Positions 23,911 to 33,323 are shown, numbered from the stretch's first letter. The stretch is DNA of 64,000 bases from an uncultured Lacinutrix sp. (GCF_947500605.1 NZ_CANMSJ010000002.1:248001-312000), one strand, 5' to 3'. Notes: generated from the letters alone by a model not told the origin. Numbers and translations are program-made.

Positions 23911-23936
23911 TTAAATAATATCTAAATATTATTTAA
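23911..23936 (-). other. AT-only perfect hairpin containing the batE stop codon in its loop
   Basis: 11-nt perfect arms (23911-23921 and 23926-23936) made only of A and T flank a CTAA loop that holds the batE stop codon. It may act as a weak terminator or protect the 3' end. There is no GC-rich terminator after the bat operon. Confidence 0.4.
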
Positions 23937-24677
23937 TAATTTCAAATCTTCACCTTGTATCCAACCTGTTTTACCATCACTAAGTTTAATTTTTTTCCAA
24001 CTTTTTACAGTGTCTAAAACCTGTACCTTAGTACCTTCATGTAAAACAAAAGCCTCGTCACTACGCAAATTCGGTTCACTTTTTACTTTAGACTCTTTTG
24101 CAAAAATAATTGCTGGATTATTTTTTTGTGCTAAACTGTAGCTATAAAAAGTAAACACCAATGCCACTAGTGCTAATACAACTGAGAGTGTACTAGTAAC
24201 AAAATAAAAACGTTTTTTTCCTGTACCAAAAGTAAAATAATACAATAAATAAAACAATACAAACATTACAACTAAACCAATAGAAAGCTTTGCCCAACCA
24301 TCGAAAGACAGAGTATTGGTTGCCTTTTTTACAAACCTAGTTAAACCTACTTCTGGTAAATTATCTATAGCATCTATTCGCATATTGTTAGCAAATGCTA
24401 GATTGCCTTGTATGTCCTTATCTTTTGGTTTTAATGCCAATGCTTTTTCATAATAATAAACTGAAGGTGCTATATTATTAAGTTTATAATGTGCGTTTGC
24501 AATATTAAAATACAGTTCTGCAGAGTGCTTATCTGTATTTAAAATCACTTCGTATCTATCTATAGCTTCAGCGTATTTACCTTCGTTATAAAGCGCGTTA
24601 GCTTGATCGAAGATTTTCTCGTTTTGAGCCGAAAGACTTCCTATAAAAAATAAGAGTATGTAGAGTATGTTTTTCAT
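23922..24677 (-). CDS. batE: BatE: TPR and SH3-domain membrane protein
   Basis: This is the last gene of the Bat (Bacteroides aerotolerance) operon. The 251-residue protein has a signal peptide (MKNILYILLFFIGSLSAQ), two to three tetratricopeptide repeats at about 22-95 (ALYNEGKYAEAIDRYEVIL, AELYFNIANAHYKLNN, SVYYYEKALALKPKD), two transmembrane helices at about 133-152 and 163-185, and a C-terminal bacterial SH3 domain at about 195-251 (VKSEPNLRSDEAFVLHEGTKVQVLD, GWIQGEDL). This is the standard BatE architecture. It is presumed to act in an envelope complex with BatA-D. It starts 39 nt after batD. Confidence 0.9.
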   Translation of the reverse strand: MKNILYILLFFIGSLSAQNEKIFDQANALYNEGKYAEAIDRYEVILNTDKHSAELYFNIANAHYKLNNIAPSVYYYEKALALKPKDKDIQGNLAFANNMRIDAIDNLPEVGLTRFVKKATNTLSFDGWAKLSIGLVVMFVLFYLLYYFTFGTGKKRFYFVTSTLSVVLALVALVFTFYSYSLAQKNNPAIIFAKESKVKSEPNLRSDEAFVLHEGTKVQVLDTVKSWKKIKLSDGKTGWIQGEDLKLLNNI

Positions 24678-24716
24678 TGTTTAAGTATTCCTATATCAAT
24701 AGAAATAAAAAATATT

Positions 24717-26483
24717 TTATCTAATCTGTTTATCTATTTGGTTAATTGTACTAGCCGATTTTTCATAATCCTGTTGCATTGTAACCGTTGTAATTGGTGT
24801 ATACCTTGCTAATTCACAATTTTCTAAAATGTTTTCAAAATCTGTTACAACAGTGTTTTCTACTTTGCGTTCTAACAAGAGCACTTTAATTTTATCTTTA
24901 CTTAAATCGCTAGTTTCTATATTTAATTTCGCCTTTAAATAATTATGCAATGCTTTTTCTAAAGCTACATAAAACGCTTCTTTTTGCCCTAAAGCTTTTT
25001 TAGCTTCTCCTAAATACTTCTTCGCTAATTTATCTGCTTTTCGCAATCTATTACCAACTAAATCTCCTGCACGCTCTTCTTTTTTACGTCTAAAAATAAT
25101 AGCTAAAGGAATTAGTAATAATGGAGATAATAAACTCGCCCAAAATACTTTTGACTTAAAGAAATACGTTTCGGTTTTTGAAATTAAATTAGCTTCTGTT
25201 TTAATAAACGCAAACTGATTGTTATTTAAAATAACATTTTGTTTTTCGGCACCTTCAACAGTTAATGTATTATCCGAAGCACCGTAAACAGGACCTTCAA
25301 GTACATTAACAATAGTTTTGTTAGACGATATACGCTTATAAGTTTCGGTATCTAAATCGAAATAAGAAAATGAAATTGTTGGTATTGGATATTTGCCTTT
25401 ATACTGCGGTACAATAGTATAACTATCGGATACCTCACCTTGCATACCTCCTAAGTTTGTACGTACGCTTTCACTATGCTCTGGCTCGTATACCTCAAGA
25501 GAATTAGGCAAAGTAAGTTTTGGCAAGGATAATAACTTTAAATTTCCTTTTCCAGAAACTGTTACTTTAGCTTGCATAGACTCATTAGCATTAAGCTCGC
25601 TCTTAGAAGTGCTTAAATTAAATTTAAAGTCTCCAACTGCTCCAGAAAAATCTAACGGCTTTCCTACTTCTGGCAATGGCTTTACATCTATTGTTCGTCT
25701 TCCCGCAGATACCGGAACGTTAACTTTACTCATTAAACGTTGTCCAAAAATATCACGTCTTTTAGTTGGTATATCTGCAGTAACATCAAGCTTTAAAGGC
25801 TCGATAATTAATTTTCCTGTTTTTTGAGGATATAAAACGGTTCTACGTAAAACTACATATTGATAGTCTTCTCCGTTGTACTGCCCTTTTTCTATTTTTA
25901 AGCCTTTTGGATTAATATGCTGACTCCAAAAATCGTCGTACTCAGGATTATCTGTCTCTCTCCAATTACTAACGCCAGTATTTGGTGCAACATATAATTT
26001 GTAGACTACAGTAATAGCTTCGTTTAAATAAGGATTAGCCTTAGAGACCTCAGCTACCAAATGAATATTCTCACTGGCAACAGCCGTACTTGGGTCTTTT
26101 GGTTTCTGTATTTCTTTAGTAACTTTAATTACAATAGCATTGGTTTTGTAGGTTTGACCGTCAATTTCTATACTGGCAGACGCTATCATTAAATTTCCTT
26201 TTCTTTTAGGCGACAAAAAATAGCTGTATGTTTTCTCGAACGAACGCTTTCCGTTTATCCAGGAATTACTTACAGATTGGTTTGGGCCACCAACAACATC
26301 GAAACCATCGAAACCCGGAGGATTAAAATTATCTCCGTCTTTATTCATAGAAAAATCTACACGTAAACGCTCGTTTAAGCCTAAAGTTTTTTTACTTACT
26401 CTAGTTTGAAACTGCACCTGTGCTCCTGCTATACTTGTAAAAAGTATAAAGAGTAAAATTGCTATGTGTTTTTTTAATTTCAT
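24717..26483 (-). CDS. batD: BatD family protein
   Basis: This is a membrane-anchored periplasmic component of the Bat system. The 588-residue protein has a signal peptide (MKLKKHIAILLFILFTSIAGAQ) and several Ig-like beta domains typical of BatD (VQFQTRVSKKTLGLNERLRVDF, ASENIHLVAEVSKANPYLNEAITV, SELNANESMQAKVTVSGKGNLKLL). A transmembrane helix lies near 460 (VFWASLLSPLLLIPLAIIF), and the cytoplasmic tail is helical. I chose the ATG at 26483, because it directly starts the signal peptide; an in-frame ATG 30 nt upstream adds a polar extension. The protein is predicted to present a large periplasmic surface to partners. Biochemical role is unknown in the family. Confidence 0.9.
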   Translation of the reverse strand: MKLKKHIAILLFILFTSIAGAQVQFQTRVSKKTLGLNERLRVDFSMNKDGDNFNPPGFDGFDVVGGPNQSVSNSWINGKRSFEKTYSYFLSPKRKGNLMIASASIEIDGQTYKTNAIVIKVTKEIQKPKDPSTAVASENIHLVAEVSKANPYLNEAITVVYKLYVAPNTGVSNWRETDNPEYDDFWSQHINPKGLKIEKGQYNGEDYQYVVLRRTVLYPQKTGKLIIEPLKLDVTADIPTKRRDIFGQRLMSKVNVPVSAGRRTIDVKPLPEVGKPLDFSGAVGDFKFNLSTSKSELNANESMQAKVTVSGKGNLKLLSLPKLTLPNSLEVYEPEHSESVRTNLGGMQGEVSDSYTIVPQYKGKYPIPTISFSYFDLDTETYKRISSNKTIVNVLEGPVYGASDNTLTVEGAEKQNVILNNNQFAFIKTEANLISKTETYFFKSKVFWASLLSPLLLIPLAIIFRRKKEERAGDLVGNRLRKADKLAKKYLGEAKKALGQKEAFYVALEKALHNYLKAKLNIETSDLSKDKIKVLLLERKVENTVVTDFENILENCELARYTPITTVTMQQDYEKSASTINQIDKQIR

Positions 26484-26568
26484 TACTAATTTATTCTGGA
26501 TTCCTATTCTCAAAATTTTAGGACAATATAAATATTCGAAGCTCTAATTAGAAGCTTCTTTCTTTTAT

Positions 26569-27408
26569 CTACCAGTCTTTTTCTGTTTGTATTTTAGCAC
26601 CTTTTGCTTTTTCGGCATTCATTTTGTCTTGTACTTTCTGCTCTTGATTATCCATTGCTTCCAATAGATTTTTTATTTGCTGAGGCGATAATTTTCCTGG
26701 TTGCTGTTGTGGCTTTGGTTGCTCCTTTTTCTGATCGTCTCCTTTACCGTCTTTATCTTTTTCTTCCTCTGGCTTACCTTCATCTTCCTTATCTTCGCCT
26801 TCTTTTTTATCGTCGTCTCCTTTGTCTTGGCTATCTTCTTTATTATCTCCTTCGTCTTCCTTTTTATCTTGGTCTTGCTGGTCTTCGTTTTCTTTTTTAT
26901 CCTTGTCTTTATCGTCTTTGCTATCTTCTTCTTGAGGTGGCTCTTGATTTTTAGCACACTCCTTAGCTAAAGCATAATTATAACGCGTTTCTTCGTCTAA
27001 AGGATTATTTCTTAATGCATTTTTAAAAGCTTCTGCAGCTTCACTACACTTCTTTTCCTGCATTAAAATGTTACCTATGTTATGAAAAGCGCTGTGCTTT
27101 TCTAATTTATCTGTTGCATATTTTGCAGCTTGTTGATTACGAAACAAGGCTTCTTCAAAATTCCCTTTTTTATAATATGAATGTCCTAAGTTATAAGTTC
27201 CTGCAACACTTGTTGGTTTTCCAGAGATCGCTTTTCTGTATTCCATTTCTGCTGAAACAAATGCATCGCTACTAGCTAAATCATTAGCATCACTAATTAA
27301 ATTATTAGTTTTCTCATTTAACTTTTGAAGCATTTCTTCAGCATCCTCTTGCTGAGCAAAACCAAAAGAAACAGTTAAAATTAATATGTAGGTTATTATG
27401 TTTTTCAT
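26569..27408 (-). CDS. batC: BatC: TPR protein with long charged low-complexity region
   Basis: This 279-residue protein has a signal peptide (ending FGFAQ) and about three tetratricopeptide repeats at 45-150 (VSAEMEYRKAISGKPTSVAGTY, EEALFRNQQAAKYA, SEAAEAFKNALRNNPLDEETRYNYALA). Next is a highly charged stretch at about 157-232 made almost only of D, E, K, G and Q, and a conserved tail (KLSPQQIKNLLEAMDNQEQKVQDK). The TPR-charged linker-LLEAMxxQE order is typical of BatC. The low-complexity DNA of the linker creates long antisense frames, which I consider spurious. The TPRs probably bind BatA/BatB. Confidence 0.9.
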   Translation of the reverse strand: MKNIITYILILTVSFGFAQQEDAEEMLQKLNEKTNNLISDANDLASSDAFVSAEMEYRKAISGKPTSVAGTYNLGHSYYKKGNFEEALFRNQQAAKYATDKLEKHSAFHNIGNILMQEKKCSEAAEAFKNALRNNPLDEETRYNYALAKECAKNQEPPQEEDSKDDKDKDKKENEDQQDQDKKEDEGDNKEDSQDKGDDDKKEGEDKEDEGKPEEEKDKDGKGDDQKKEQPKPQQQPGKLSPQQIKNLLEAMDNQEQKVQDKMNAEKAKGAKIQTEKDW

Positions 27409-27519
27409 TTTTACTTTCCTTAAAATTGGAAACTCTTTTCTAATATTATTAAGCCTCTAAATATATGAAAGACCTGATTTTGTTTGTGTTAATGAATTTA
27501 TAAAGTTATTTAGTGTCTT

Positions 27520-28554
27520 CTATAAATTTTCATTAAATAAATTCAATTTCTTTAACCAAGCTGTTTTTCGTTCTAATAAAAAGATATCGATAAATAAAAG
27601 TAATATTCCAAAACCTAAAAACCATTGAAATTGAGACTCGTAAGCTGCAAATTGCTTAGACTCAAATTCGGTTTTATCCATTTTATTTAAAATACCTCTT
27701 ATTTCCTCTACAACTTTTCCTGTATTACTTCCATTAATGTAAACACCATTTGCAGCTTTAGCAATGTTTTTAAGCGTCTCTTCGTTTAGTTTTGTAATAA
27801 CGGTTTCGCCTTGTCTGTCTTTTTTATAATTTAAAATAACTCCATTACGCTTAATAGGAATTGGACCTCCTTTTTCGCTACCAACACCAATAGTAAAAAT
27901 TCTAATACCAGCTTCACTAGCTTCTTCGGCTACTCTTGCAGCTGCTTCGCTATGGTCTTCTCCATCTGAGATAATAACCAAAATACGATTGGTTTGCTGG
28001 TCGTCATCATAATATGTTTTTGCTAATTCTATTGCTTCATTGATTGCCGTTCCTTGAGAAGACATCATATCTGTATTCATGTTTTGAAGAAACATTTTTG
28101 CAGATCCATAATCTGTTGTAATTGGCAATTGCGGGAAAGCTTTACCAGCATATGCTATAATTCCAACACGATCACTAGCTAAATTATTTATAATTTGAGT
28201 AACTAATTGCTTAGATTTATCTATCCTATTTGGCGCTATATCTTCTGCCAGCATACTTTTAGAAACATCCACTGCAAAAACAATATCAACACCTTCACGT
28301 TTTACTGTTTCTAATTTTGATCCAATTTTAGGATTTACTAAAGCCATTGTTAAACTTGCAAAAGCCAAACATAAAACCACAATCTTTAATATCGATTTAA
28401 AGAGCGACTTATTAGGGCTTAATCGTTTTAAAATAGCCTGATTTGCAAACTTATTCTGCGTTTTACGTTTCCATAGTTGAAGCACTAAAAATAGTACCAA
28501 AATTATTGGAATAATTAGCAATGCCCAAAACCATATTTTCTCTTCTAATTGCAT
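27520..28554 (-). CDS. batB: BatB: VWA-domain membrane protein
   Basis: This is an aerotolerance protein with a von Willebrand factor A domain between transmembrane helices. The 344 residues comprise two N-terminal helices (about 8-28 and 53-73), a VWA domain starting at VDIVFAVDVSKSMLAEDIAPNR with the metal-adhesion (MIDAS) motif D96-x-S98-x-S100 intact, and a C-terminal helix (FLGFGILLLFIDIFLLE). It lies 30 nt downstream of batA, and batC starts 111 nt after it. BatA and BatB are related and may form a heteromer; the ligand of the MIDAS site is unknown. Confidence 0.92.
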   Translation of the reverse strand: MQLEEKIWFWALLIIPIILVLFLVLQLWKRKTQNKFANQAILKRLSPNKSLFKSILKIVVLCLAFASLTMALVNPKIGSKLETVKREGVDIVFAVDVSKSMLAEDIAPNRIDKSKQLVTQIINNLASDRVGIIAYAGKAFPQLPITTDYGSAKMFLQNMNTDMMSSQGTAINEAIELAKTYYDDDQQTNRILVIISDGEDHSEAAARVAEEASEAGIRIFTIGVGSEKGGPIPIKRNGVILNYKKDRQGETVITKLNEETLKNIAKAANGVYINGSNTGKVVEEIRGILNKMDKTEFESKQFAAYESQFQWFLGFGILLLFIDIFLLERKTAWLKKLNLFNENL

Positions 28555-28584
28555 CTAATTTTTAATTTGTGCTTTTATAATTTA

Positions 28585-29589
28585 TTAAACAAAACTTCTA
28601 AAAACAGTAATTCTCAACAGTAATTCAAACAACAATAAAATACCTGCTACCCAAACAAACCATCTAAATTTTTCTTCATAATTATAAAACTTAAACTCTT
28701 CAATCTCCGTTTTTTCAAGCTTATTAATTTCGTCGTATATTTCTGCTAATTTTTTATTATTTGTTGCTCTAAAGTATTTTCCTCCTGTAACTTGTGCTAT
28801 TTCTTTTAGTAATTCCTCATCAATTTCAACTTTAACTCTTCCGTATTGAAATTGTCCATTTGGCTTAATAGAAATTGGAGCCAAAGTCATTCCGTTTGTT
28901 CCTAACCCAATAGTATATGTTTTAATACCAAACTCTACAGCTAGTTCACTCGCTATTTTTGGGTTTATAGATCCAGAATTATTTACTCCATCTGTTAGTA
29001 AAATAATAACTTTACTTTTTGCTTTACTGTCTTTTAAACGATTTACAGATGTTGCTAAACCCATACCAATAGCTGTTCCTCCTTCTATAATAGTATTATA
29101 ATGAATATCGTTAAGCGACCTCAACACAATACTTTTATCGCTTGTTATTGGTGTTTTTGTATAACTCTCTCCAGCGTATTCTACAATACCTATTCGATCG
29201 TTAGGACGTCCTTTTATAAACTGTGATGCTACTTCTTTTAAAGCATCAAGTCTATTAGGTTTTAAATCTTTTGCCAACATACTCGCCGAAACATCTATTG
29301 CCATAACAATATCTATTCCTCGTGTTGTTTTTGTTTTTGTAGAAACATCAACTGTTCTTGGTCGTGCTAAAGCAATTATTAAAAAAGTTAGCGCAACCAA
29401 TCTTAAAGCAAATAATAAGTGTTTTAGTTTTGGCAACCACGAATTAGTAACCTTAAAACCTTTTAAGCTTGAAATATTAAGCGCTGCTGTTTGCTGCTTA
29501 TTCTTAAAAAAATACCACAACAAAGCTAATGGTAGCAATAATAGCAACCAGAAAAACTCTTTGTTTAAAAATTCTATGCCTTCAAACAT
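28585..29589 (-). CDS. batA: BatA: VWA-domain membrane protein
   Basis: This 334-residue homologue of BatB shows the same layout: N-terminal helices (about 11-28 and 56-76), a VWA domain (GIDIVMAIDVSASMLAKDLKPNR) with intact MIDAS residues D99, S101 and S103, and a C-terminal helix (WVAGILLLFELLLRITVF). Its start codon overlaps the stop of the upstream 560-residue gene by one base, so translation is coupled. It is part of the moxR-DUF58-batABCDE operon, linked in Bacteroides fragilis to oxygen tolerance and in other bacteria to envelope integrity. Confidence 0.92.
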   Translation of the reverse strand: MFEGIEFLNKEFFWLLLLLPLALLWYFFKNKQQTAALNISSLKGFKVTNSWLPKLKHLLFALRLVALTFLIIALARPRTVDVSTKTKTTRGIDIVMAIDVSASMLAKDLKPNRLDALKEVASQFIKGRPNDRIGIVEYAGESYTKTPITSDKSIVLRSLNDIHYNTIIEGGTAIGMGLATSVNRLKDSKAKSKVIILLTDGVNNSGSINPKIASELAVEFGIKTYTIGLGTNGMTLAPISIKPNGQFQYGRVKVEIDEELLKEIAQVTGGKYFRATNNKKLAEIYDEINKLEKTEIEEFKFYNYEEKFRWFVWVAGILLLFELLLRITVFRSFV

Positions 29590-31271
29590 TATTCAGTTTT
29601 TGGATTTAGTTCTATTGAATTTAATATGCGTTCTACCATTTCGTCTGCATAAGCATCGTCTTCTGGAGATATAACAATAACCTGCTGCAATACATTTTCT
29701 GCTGTAAAAAGCACAAAAACAAATTTAGCTTCTCTTAATTTATCGCTTCCTAAAGATGGTATATTCATGGTACCGTAAGTTTTTAAACCTTCGGCTCCAT
29801 TTACTGTTTTAAATTTAGATTTTAACGCTACAATATTTTTAGCACCCTTAGATTCTATTTCTTGTAGTGCTTTCTCCGATATCTCTACTAAGTCAACCTC
29901 TGGAGCATTAGCTTGTTCTTGCGTTGCTGCTTCTCGCATTTGCTTAGGAAACTGTAACGTATTTACAGAGACATGAAAAACATCTAACATTGTACCGTAA
30001 GAAAAGCTAGTAGATTTAGGTGCATCTTCCTGGCCATCTACAACAGGTGTTTCTATACGTTTCAAGACTTTAGGAGTTGCTATTATTACAGGCGGAACAC
30101 CATAAGCACTAGTTATCCATTCTCCTTCTAACAACTCTTTATTTTCGTGACCTAAAATAGTATCCTTAACGTAACCAAAACCGTACTTATAACCAAAACC
30201 TACCAATGTACCCAATAATAGAAAAGCAACAATACCTACGGTTAACACTACTTTTTTAGTTTTCTTTCTACGTTCTTGATCTTCTTTATATTGCTTATCT
30301 AAAAGCTTTTCTTCTTCAGTAGGCTCAGGCAATGCTTCCTTTACATTGTCTATTTCTAGGTCTATAGTATTTCTATCTATCTCTGCCAAAGCAATGTCTG
30401 GAGTCCCTTTTGCAAACTTTACCAAATCGGCACGTTTTAAAATGGTTTCTATATTTCTAATATCGTTTTTACTCAACTCTATTTGATTACCATCTTTTAG
30501 TAGATTTAATCTAGAAACTAACTCATCTGTAGTGCTTTCTAATGCACGATCGTATACTTTCTCGTCTAAATATTTTCTAATAATAAACGTTAAGTCTGAA
30601 TAATAACCTTTTAAGTTTTCGTTTTGAAGGTAACTACTTTCATCCAACTGTCTTAGTGCTAATTTTGCACGATCGTAAGGTGGCAACAACGCAATTTCTT
30701 CTTCTTCACTTAATGGTTTAACTCTCCAAATAAACCACCATAATAGGAAACCTACTAAGGCAACAATTAATAATACTAACAATAGATATTTCCACCAATC
30801 TCCAATACTTTTTTCAACTTGTATTATTGGCTTAATATCGTACAAACCTTGTTTTGTTGTATCTACAACAATTTCTCTAATTTCAACTTTTAAAGAATCT
30901 GAATAAAACTCTTTAGAGCCAATTAATATTTTTTGCTTCGGAATAGTATAAACTCCAGAATCGAATTGCGTTAATCCGTATTTTTTAATCAGGTTATATC
31001 TATCGTTCTTTTTTGTAGTATCTATAGTGTAAGACTCAATCATTTCCATAGGAGAAAACGCTTGACCTTCAGGAAAAATAACCAACGACGTTGTATCTAC
31101 ATCAACTTCTATTTTATAAGTAACTTGCGCACCAATTTTAATTGAAGTAGAGTCTATAGTTGCTTTAACTTGACCAAATGAGAACAGAGAAAAAAGAGCA
31201 AAGAAAGAAAACAAAACAATTGTTATGTTCTGTTTTATTTCATTTTTAATATTTGATTGTATTATTTTCAT
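29589..31271 (-). CDS. Bat-operon membrane protein, BatD/DUF4381-like position, 560 aa
   Basis: This protein always seems to sit between DUF58 and batA in flavobacteria, as I remember, but lacks a gene name. It has a signal peptide (about residues 16-34), a short BatD-like periplasmic beta domain (VKATIDSTSIKIGAQVTYKIEV), a transmembrane helix at about 163-183 (WWKYLLLVLLIVALVGFLLWW) and a cytoplasmic helical region similar to DUF4381 (YDRAKLALRQLDESSYLQNENLKGYYSDLTFIIRKYLDEKV). A second helix near 340-360 and a C-terminal domain of unknown fold follow. The second half, with FVLFTAENVLQQVIVI, resembles a periplasmic sensor domain. It overlaps batA by one base. Confidence 0.8.
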   Translation of the reverse strand: MKIIQSNIKNEIKQNITIVLFSFFALFSLFSFGQVKATIDSTSIKIGAQVTYKIEVDVDTTSLVIFPEGQAFSPMEMIESYTIDTTKKNDRYNLIKKYGLTQFDSGVYTIPKQKILIGSKEFYSDSLKVEIREIVVDTTKQGLYDIKPIIQVEKSIGDWWKYLLLVLLIVALVGFLLWWFIWRVKPLSEEEEIALLPPYDRAKLALRQLDESSYLQNENLKGYYSDLTFIIRKYLDEKVYDRALESTTDELVSRLNLLKDGNQIELSKNDIRNIETILKRADLVKFAKGTPDIALAEIDRNTIDLEIDNVKEALPEPTEEEKLLDKQYKEDQERRKKTKKVVLTVGIVAFLLLGTLVGFGYKYGFGYVKDTILGHENKELLEGEWITSAYGVPPVIIATPKVLKRIETPVVDGQEDAPKSTSFSYGTMLDVFHVSVNTLQFPKQMREAATQEQANAPEVDLVEISEKALQEIESKGAKNIVALKSKFKTVNGAEGLKTYGTMNIPSLGSDKLREAKFVFVLFTAENVLQQVIVISPEDDAYADEMVERILNSIELNPKTE

Positions 31272-31282
31272 TTTTATAATTA

Positions 31283-31305
31283 AAGTCTCGACTGTGCTCG
31301 ACTAA
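31283..31305. repeat. CTCGACT direct repeats in the bat operon gap
   Basis: CTCGACT occurs at 31287-31293 and again at 31298-31304 within a segment that reads AGTC...GACT at its ends. It resembles the remains of a flavobacterial intergenic palindrome. It lies in the 43-nt gap between DUF58 and the 560-residue gene. Confidence 0.35.
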
Positions 31306-31314
31306 GCATTCAAC

Positions 31315-32178
31315 TTATCTTCTTTTAAAATATCCTAATAACTTTTTAACGTAGCTTTCATCTACACGACAATCTATAGTTCCTGCTCCAGATTTAGCAA
31401 AACTATCTTTATAATACTCAACCTTATCGTTATAGAATTTACTATAATTCTGTCTTACTTTTTTAGAACCTGTATTTACCAACATAAGCTCACCAGATTC
31501 TGTGTCCTGCATTTGCACCATCCCTAAATTTGGGATAGCTTCTTCACTCTTGTCGTAAATACGAATTCCGGTAATATCATGCTTTCCGGCTGCAATTTTT
31601 AATGTTTGCTTATAATCGTCTGCAATAAAATCGCTCAACACAAAAACAATGGCTTTTTTCTTCATGACGTTTCTCATGAATTTTAAAGCCTCGGCAACGT
31701 TTGTGCCTTTACTTTTAGGTTTAAGCTCAATTAACTCTCGAATAATACGCAATACATGAGAACGTCCTTTTTTAGGCGGAATATACAATTCGATTTCATC
31801 TGAAAACAAAATCAATCCTATTTTATCGTTATTTTGGGTTGCTGAAAATGCTAATGTTGCAGAAATTTCTGTTATAATTTCGTTTTTAAATTGCTGGTCT
31901 GTACCAAACAATTCTGAACCCGAAATATCAACCATAAGAAGCATTGTAAGCTCTCTTTCTTCTTCAAAAACCTTAATGTGTGGCAGATTGGTTCTTGCCG
32001 TTACATTCCAATCTATATTTCTAACATCATCTCCATATTGGTACTGGCGAACTTCGGAAAAAGTCATACCACGACCTTTGAAAGTCGAATGGTATTCGCC
32101 TCCAAAAATATGATCAGACAAACGGCGTGTCTTAATCTCGATTTTACGTACTTTTTTTAGTAATTCTTTAGTATCCAT
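31315..32178 (-). CDS. DUF58 domain protein of the Bat operon
   Basis: This 287-residue cytoplasmic protein has the DUF58 signature: GRGMTFSEVRQYQYGDDVRNIDWNVTARTNLPHIKVFEEERELT at about residues 36-79. A VWA-like core follows (TMLLMVDISGSELFG, with D-x-S-x-S partly kept, and KIGLILFSDEIELYIPP). DUF58 proteins accompany MoxR ATPases almost universally and are thought to be their partners in assembling or activating metal-dependent or envelope complexes. It is second in the operon. A 143-nt gap separates it from moxR. Confidence 0.93.
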   Translation of the reverse strand: MDTKELLKKVRKIEIKTRRLSDHIFGGEYHSTFKGRGMTFSEVRQYQYGDDVRNIDWNVTARTNLPHIKVFEEERELTMLLMVDISGSELFGTDQQFKNEIITEISATLAFSATQNNDKIGLILFSDEIELYIPPKKGRSHVLRIIRELIELKPKSKGTNVAEALKFMRNVMKKKAIVFVLSDFIADDYKQTLKIAAGKHDITGIRIYDKSEEAIPNLGMVQMQDTESGELMLVNTGSKKVRQNYSKFYNDKVEYYKDSFAKSGAGTIDCRVDESYVKKLLGYFKRR

Positions 32179-32321
32179 TTTCTTTTAATATGCAGTCATC
32201 AGCATGTAGTATGCAGTCCAAAAATGCGAAATCGCTATCTTTTATCTTATGTTAATTTATTGTAATAAACCATGATTCGAGCAAGCAAGCGCCAGCTGAA
32301 CACTGTTTACTGAAGATTCAT
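32179..32321. other. Repeat-rich gap between moxR and DUF58 genes
   Basis: This gap contains no gene. It has ATGCAGTC twice (32193-32200 and 32209-32216 approximately), separated by a related CAGCATGTAGT, and a GCAAGCAAGCGCC stretch. It looks like debris of intergenic repeats inserted into the operon rather than a promoter; I found no exact -7 box on the minus strand. Confidence 0.35.
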
Positions 32322-33323
32322 TTATGGCACCTCAACTACATTAACAATCTTATTAATTATGTCTTCGCTCGTTATGTTTTCGGCTTCAGCCTCATAAGTA
32401 ATTCCAATTCTGTGACGTAATACATCGTGTACCACTGCTCGCACATCTTCTGGTATTACATAACCACGACGCTTAATAAAGGCGTAACATTTTGCTGCTG
32501 TAGCAAGATTAATACTTCCACGAGGAGAAGCACCAAAAGAGATTAATGGTTTTAAATCTTCTAATTTATATTGCTCTGGATAACGTGTTGCGAAAATAAT
32601 ATCCAAGATATATCTCTCGATTTTATCATCCATATACACTTCTCTAACAGCTTCTTGAGCTCTTAATATTTGCGAGACAGAAACTACAGGATTTACTTTC
32701 TCCCAAGACCCTTTTAAGTTGGCTCTCATAATTAACTGCTCATCATCCTTTTTAGGATAATCGATTACAGTTTTAAGCATAAATCTATCTACCTGTGCTT
32801 CTGGCAAAGGATAAGTACCTTCTTGCTCTACAGGATTCATTGTAGCCATTACTAAAAACGGCTTATCTAAAACAAAAGTTTCATCACCAATAGTAACTTG
32901 CTTTTCTTGCATTGCTTCTAATAAAGCAGATTGCACTTTTGCTGGCGCCCTGTTTATCTCATCGGCAAGTACAAAATTTGCGAAAATTGGTCCTTTTTTA
33001 ATAGAGAAATCATTCTCCTTCATGTTGTATATAAGTGTACCCACAACATCTGAAGGTAATAAATCTGGAGTAAATTGAATACGACTAAAACTACCATCTA
33101 CAGCTTTAGACAAGGTATTAATGGCTAATGTTTTTGCTAAACCAGGAACTCCTTCAAGTAAAATATGTCCTTGACCCAAAAGGCCAATTAATAAACGCTC
33201 GATCATGTGTGTTTGACCAACGATTACTTTGTTCATTTCGTAGACTAGTAAATCGACAAAAGCACTTTCTTTTTCAATTTTTTCGTTAATTGATTTTATA
33301 TCAATTGCACCTGTTTCTTCCAT
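32322..33323 (-). CDS. MoxR family AAA+ ATPase
   Basis: This is a chaperone-like ATPase heading the Bat operon. The 333-residue protein contains Walker A GVPGLAKT (58-65), Walker B with LADEINRAPAKVQSALLEAMQE (about 123-144), sensor 1 VMATMNPVEQEGTYPLPEAQVDRFML and the C-terminal lid (SFGASPRGSINLATAAKC), all diagnostic for the MoxR proper subfamily. With DUF58 and the VWA proteins it forms the MoxR-VWA type module, thought to help mature or insert metal or protein ligands. It is transcribed divergently from the aldo/keto reductase gene. Confidence 0.95.
   Translation of the reverse strand: MEETGAIDIKSINEKIEKESAFVDLLVYEMNKVIVGQTHMIERLLIGLLGQGHILLEGVPGLAKTLAINTLSKAVDGSFSRIQFTPDLLPSDVVGTLIYNMKENDFSIKKGPIFANFVLADEINRAPAKVQSALLEAMQEKQVTIGDETFVLDKPFLVMATMNPVEQEGTYPLPEAQVDRFMLKTVIDYPKKDDEQLIMRANLKGSWEKVNPVVSVSQILRAQEAVREVYMDDKIERYILDIIFATRYPEQYKLEDLKPLISFGASPRGSINLATAAKCYAFIKRRGYVIPEDVRAVVHDVLRHRIGITYEAEAENITSEDIINKIVNVVEVP

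Noticed and set aside
26604-26970. Long antisense open frames across the batC gene encoding leucine- and lysine-rich products
   Set aside because: They are mirror images of the low-complexity acidic/lysine-rich linker of BatC; composition is biased and no start context or homology is evident.
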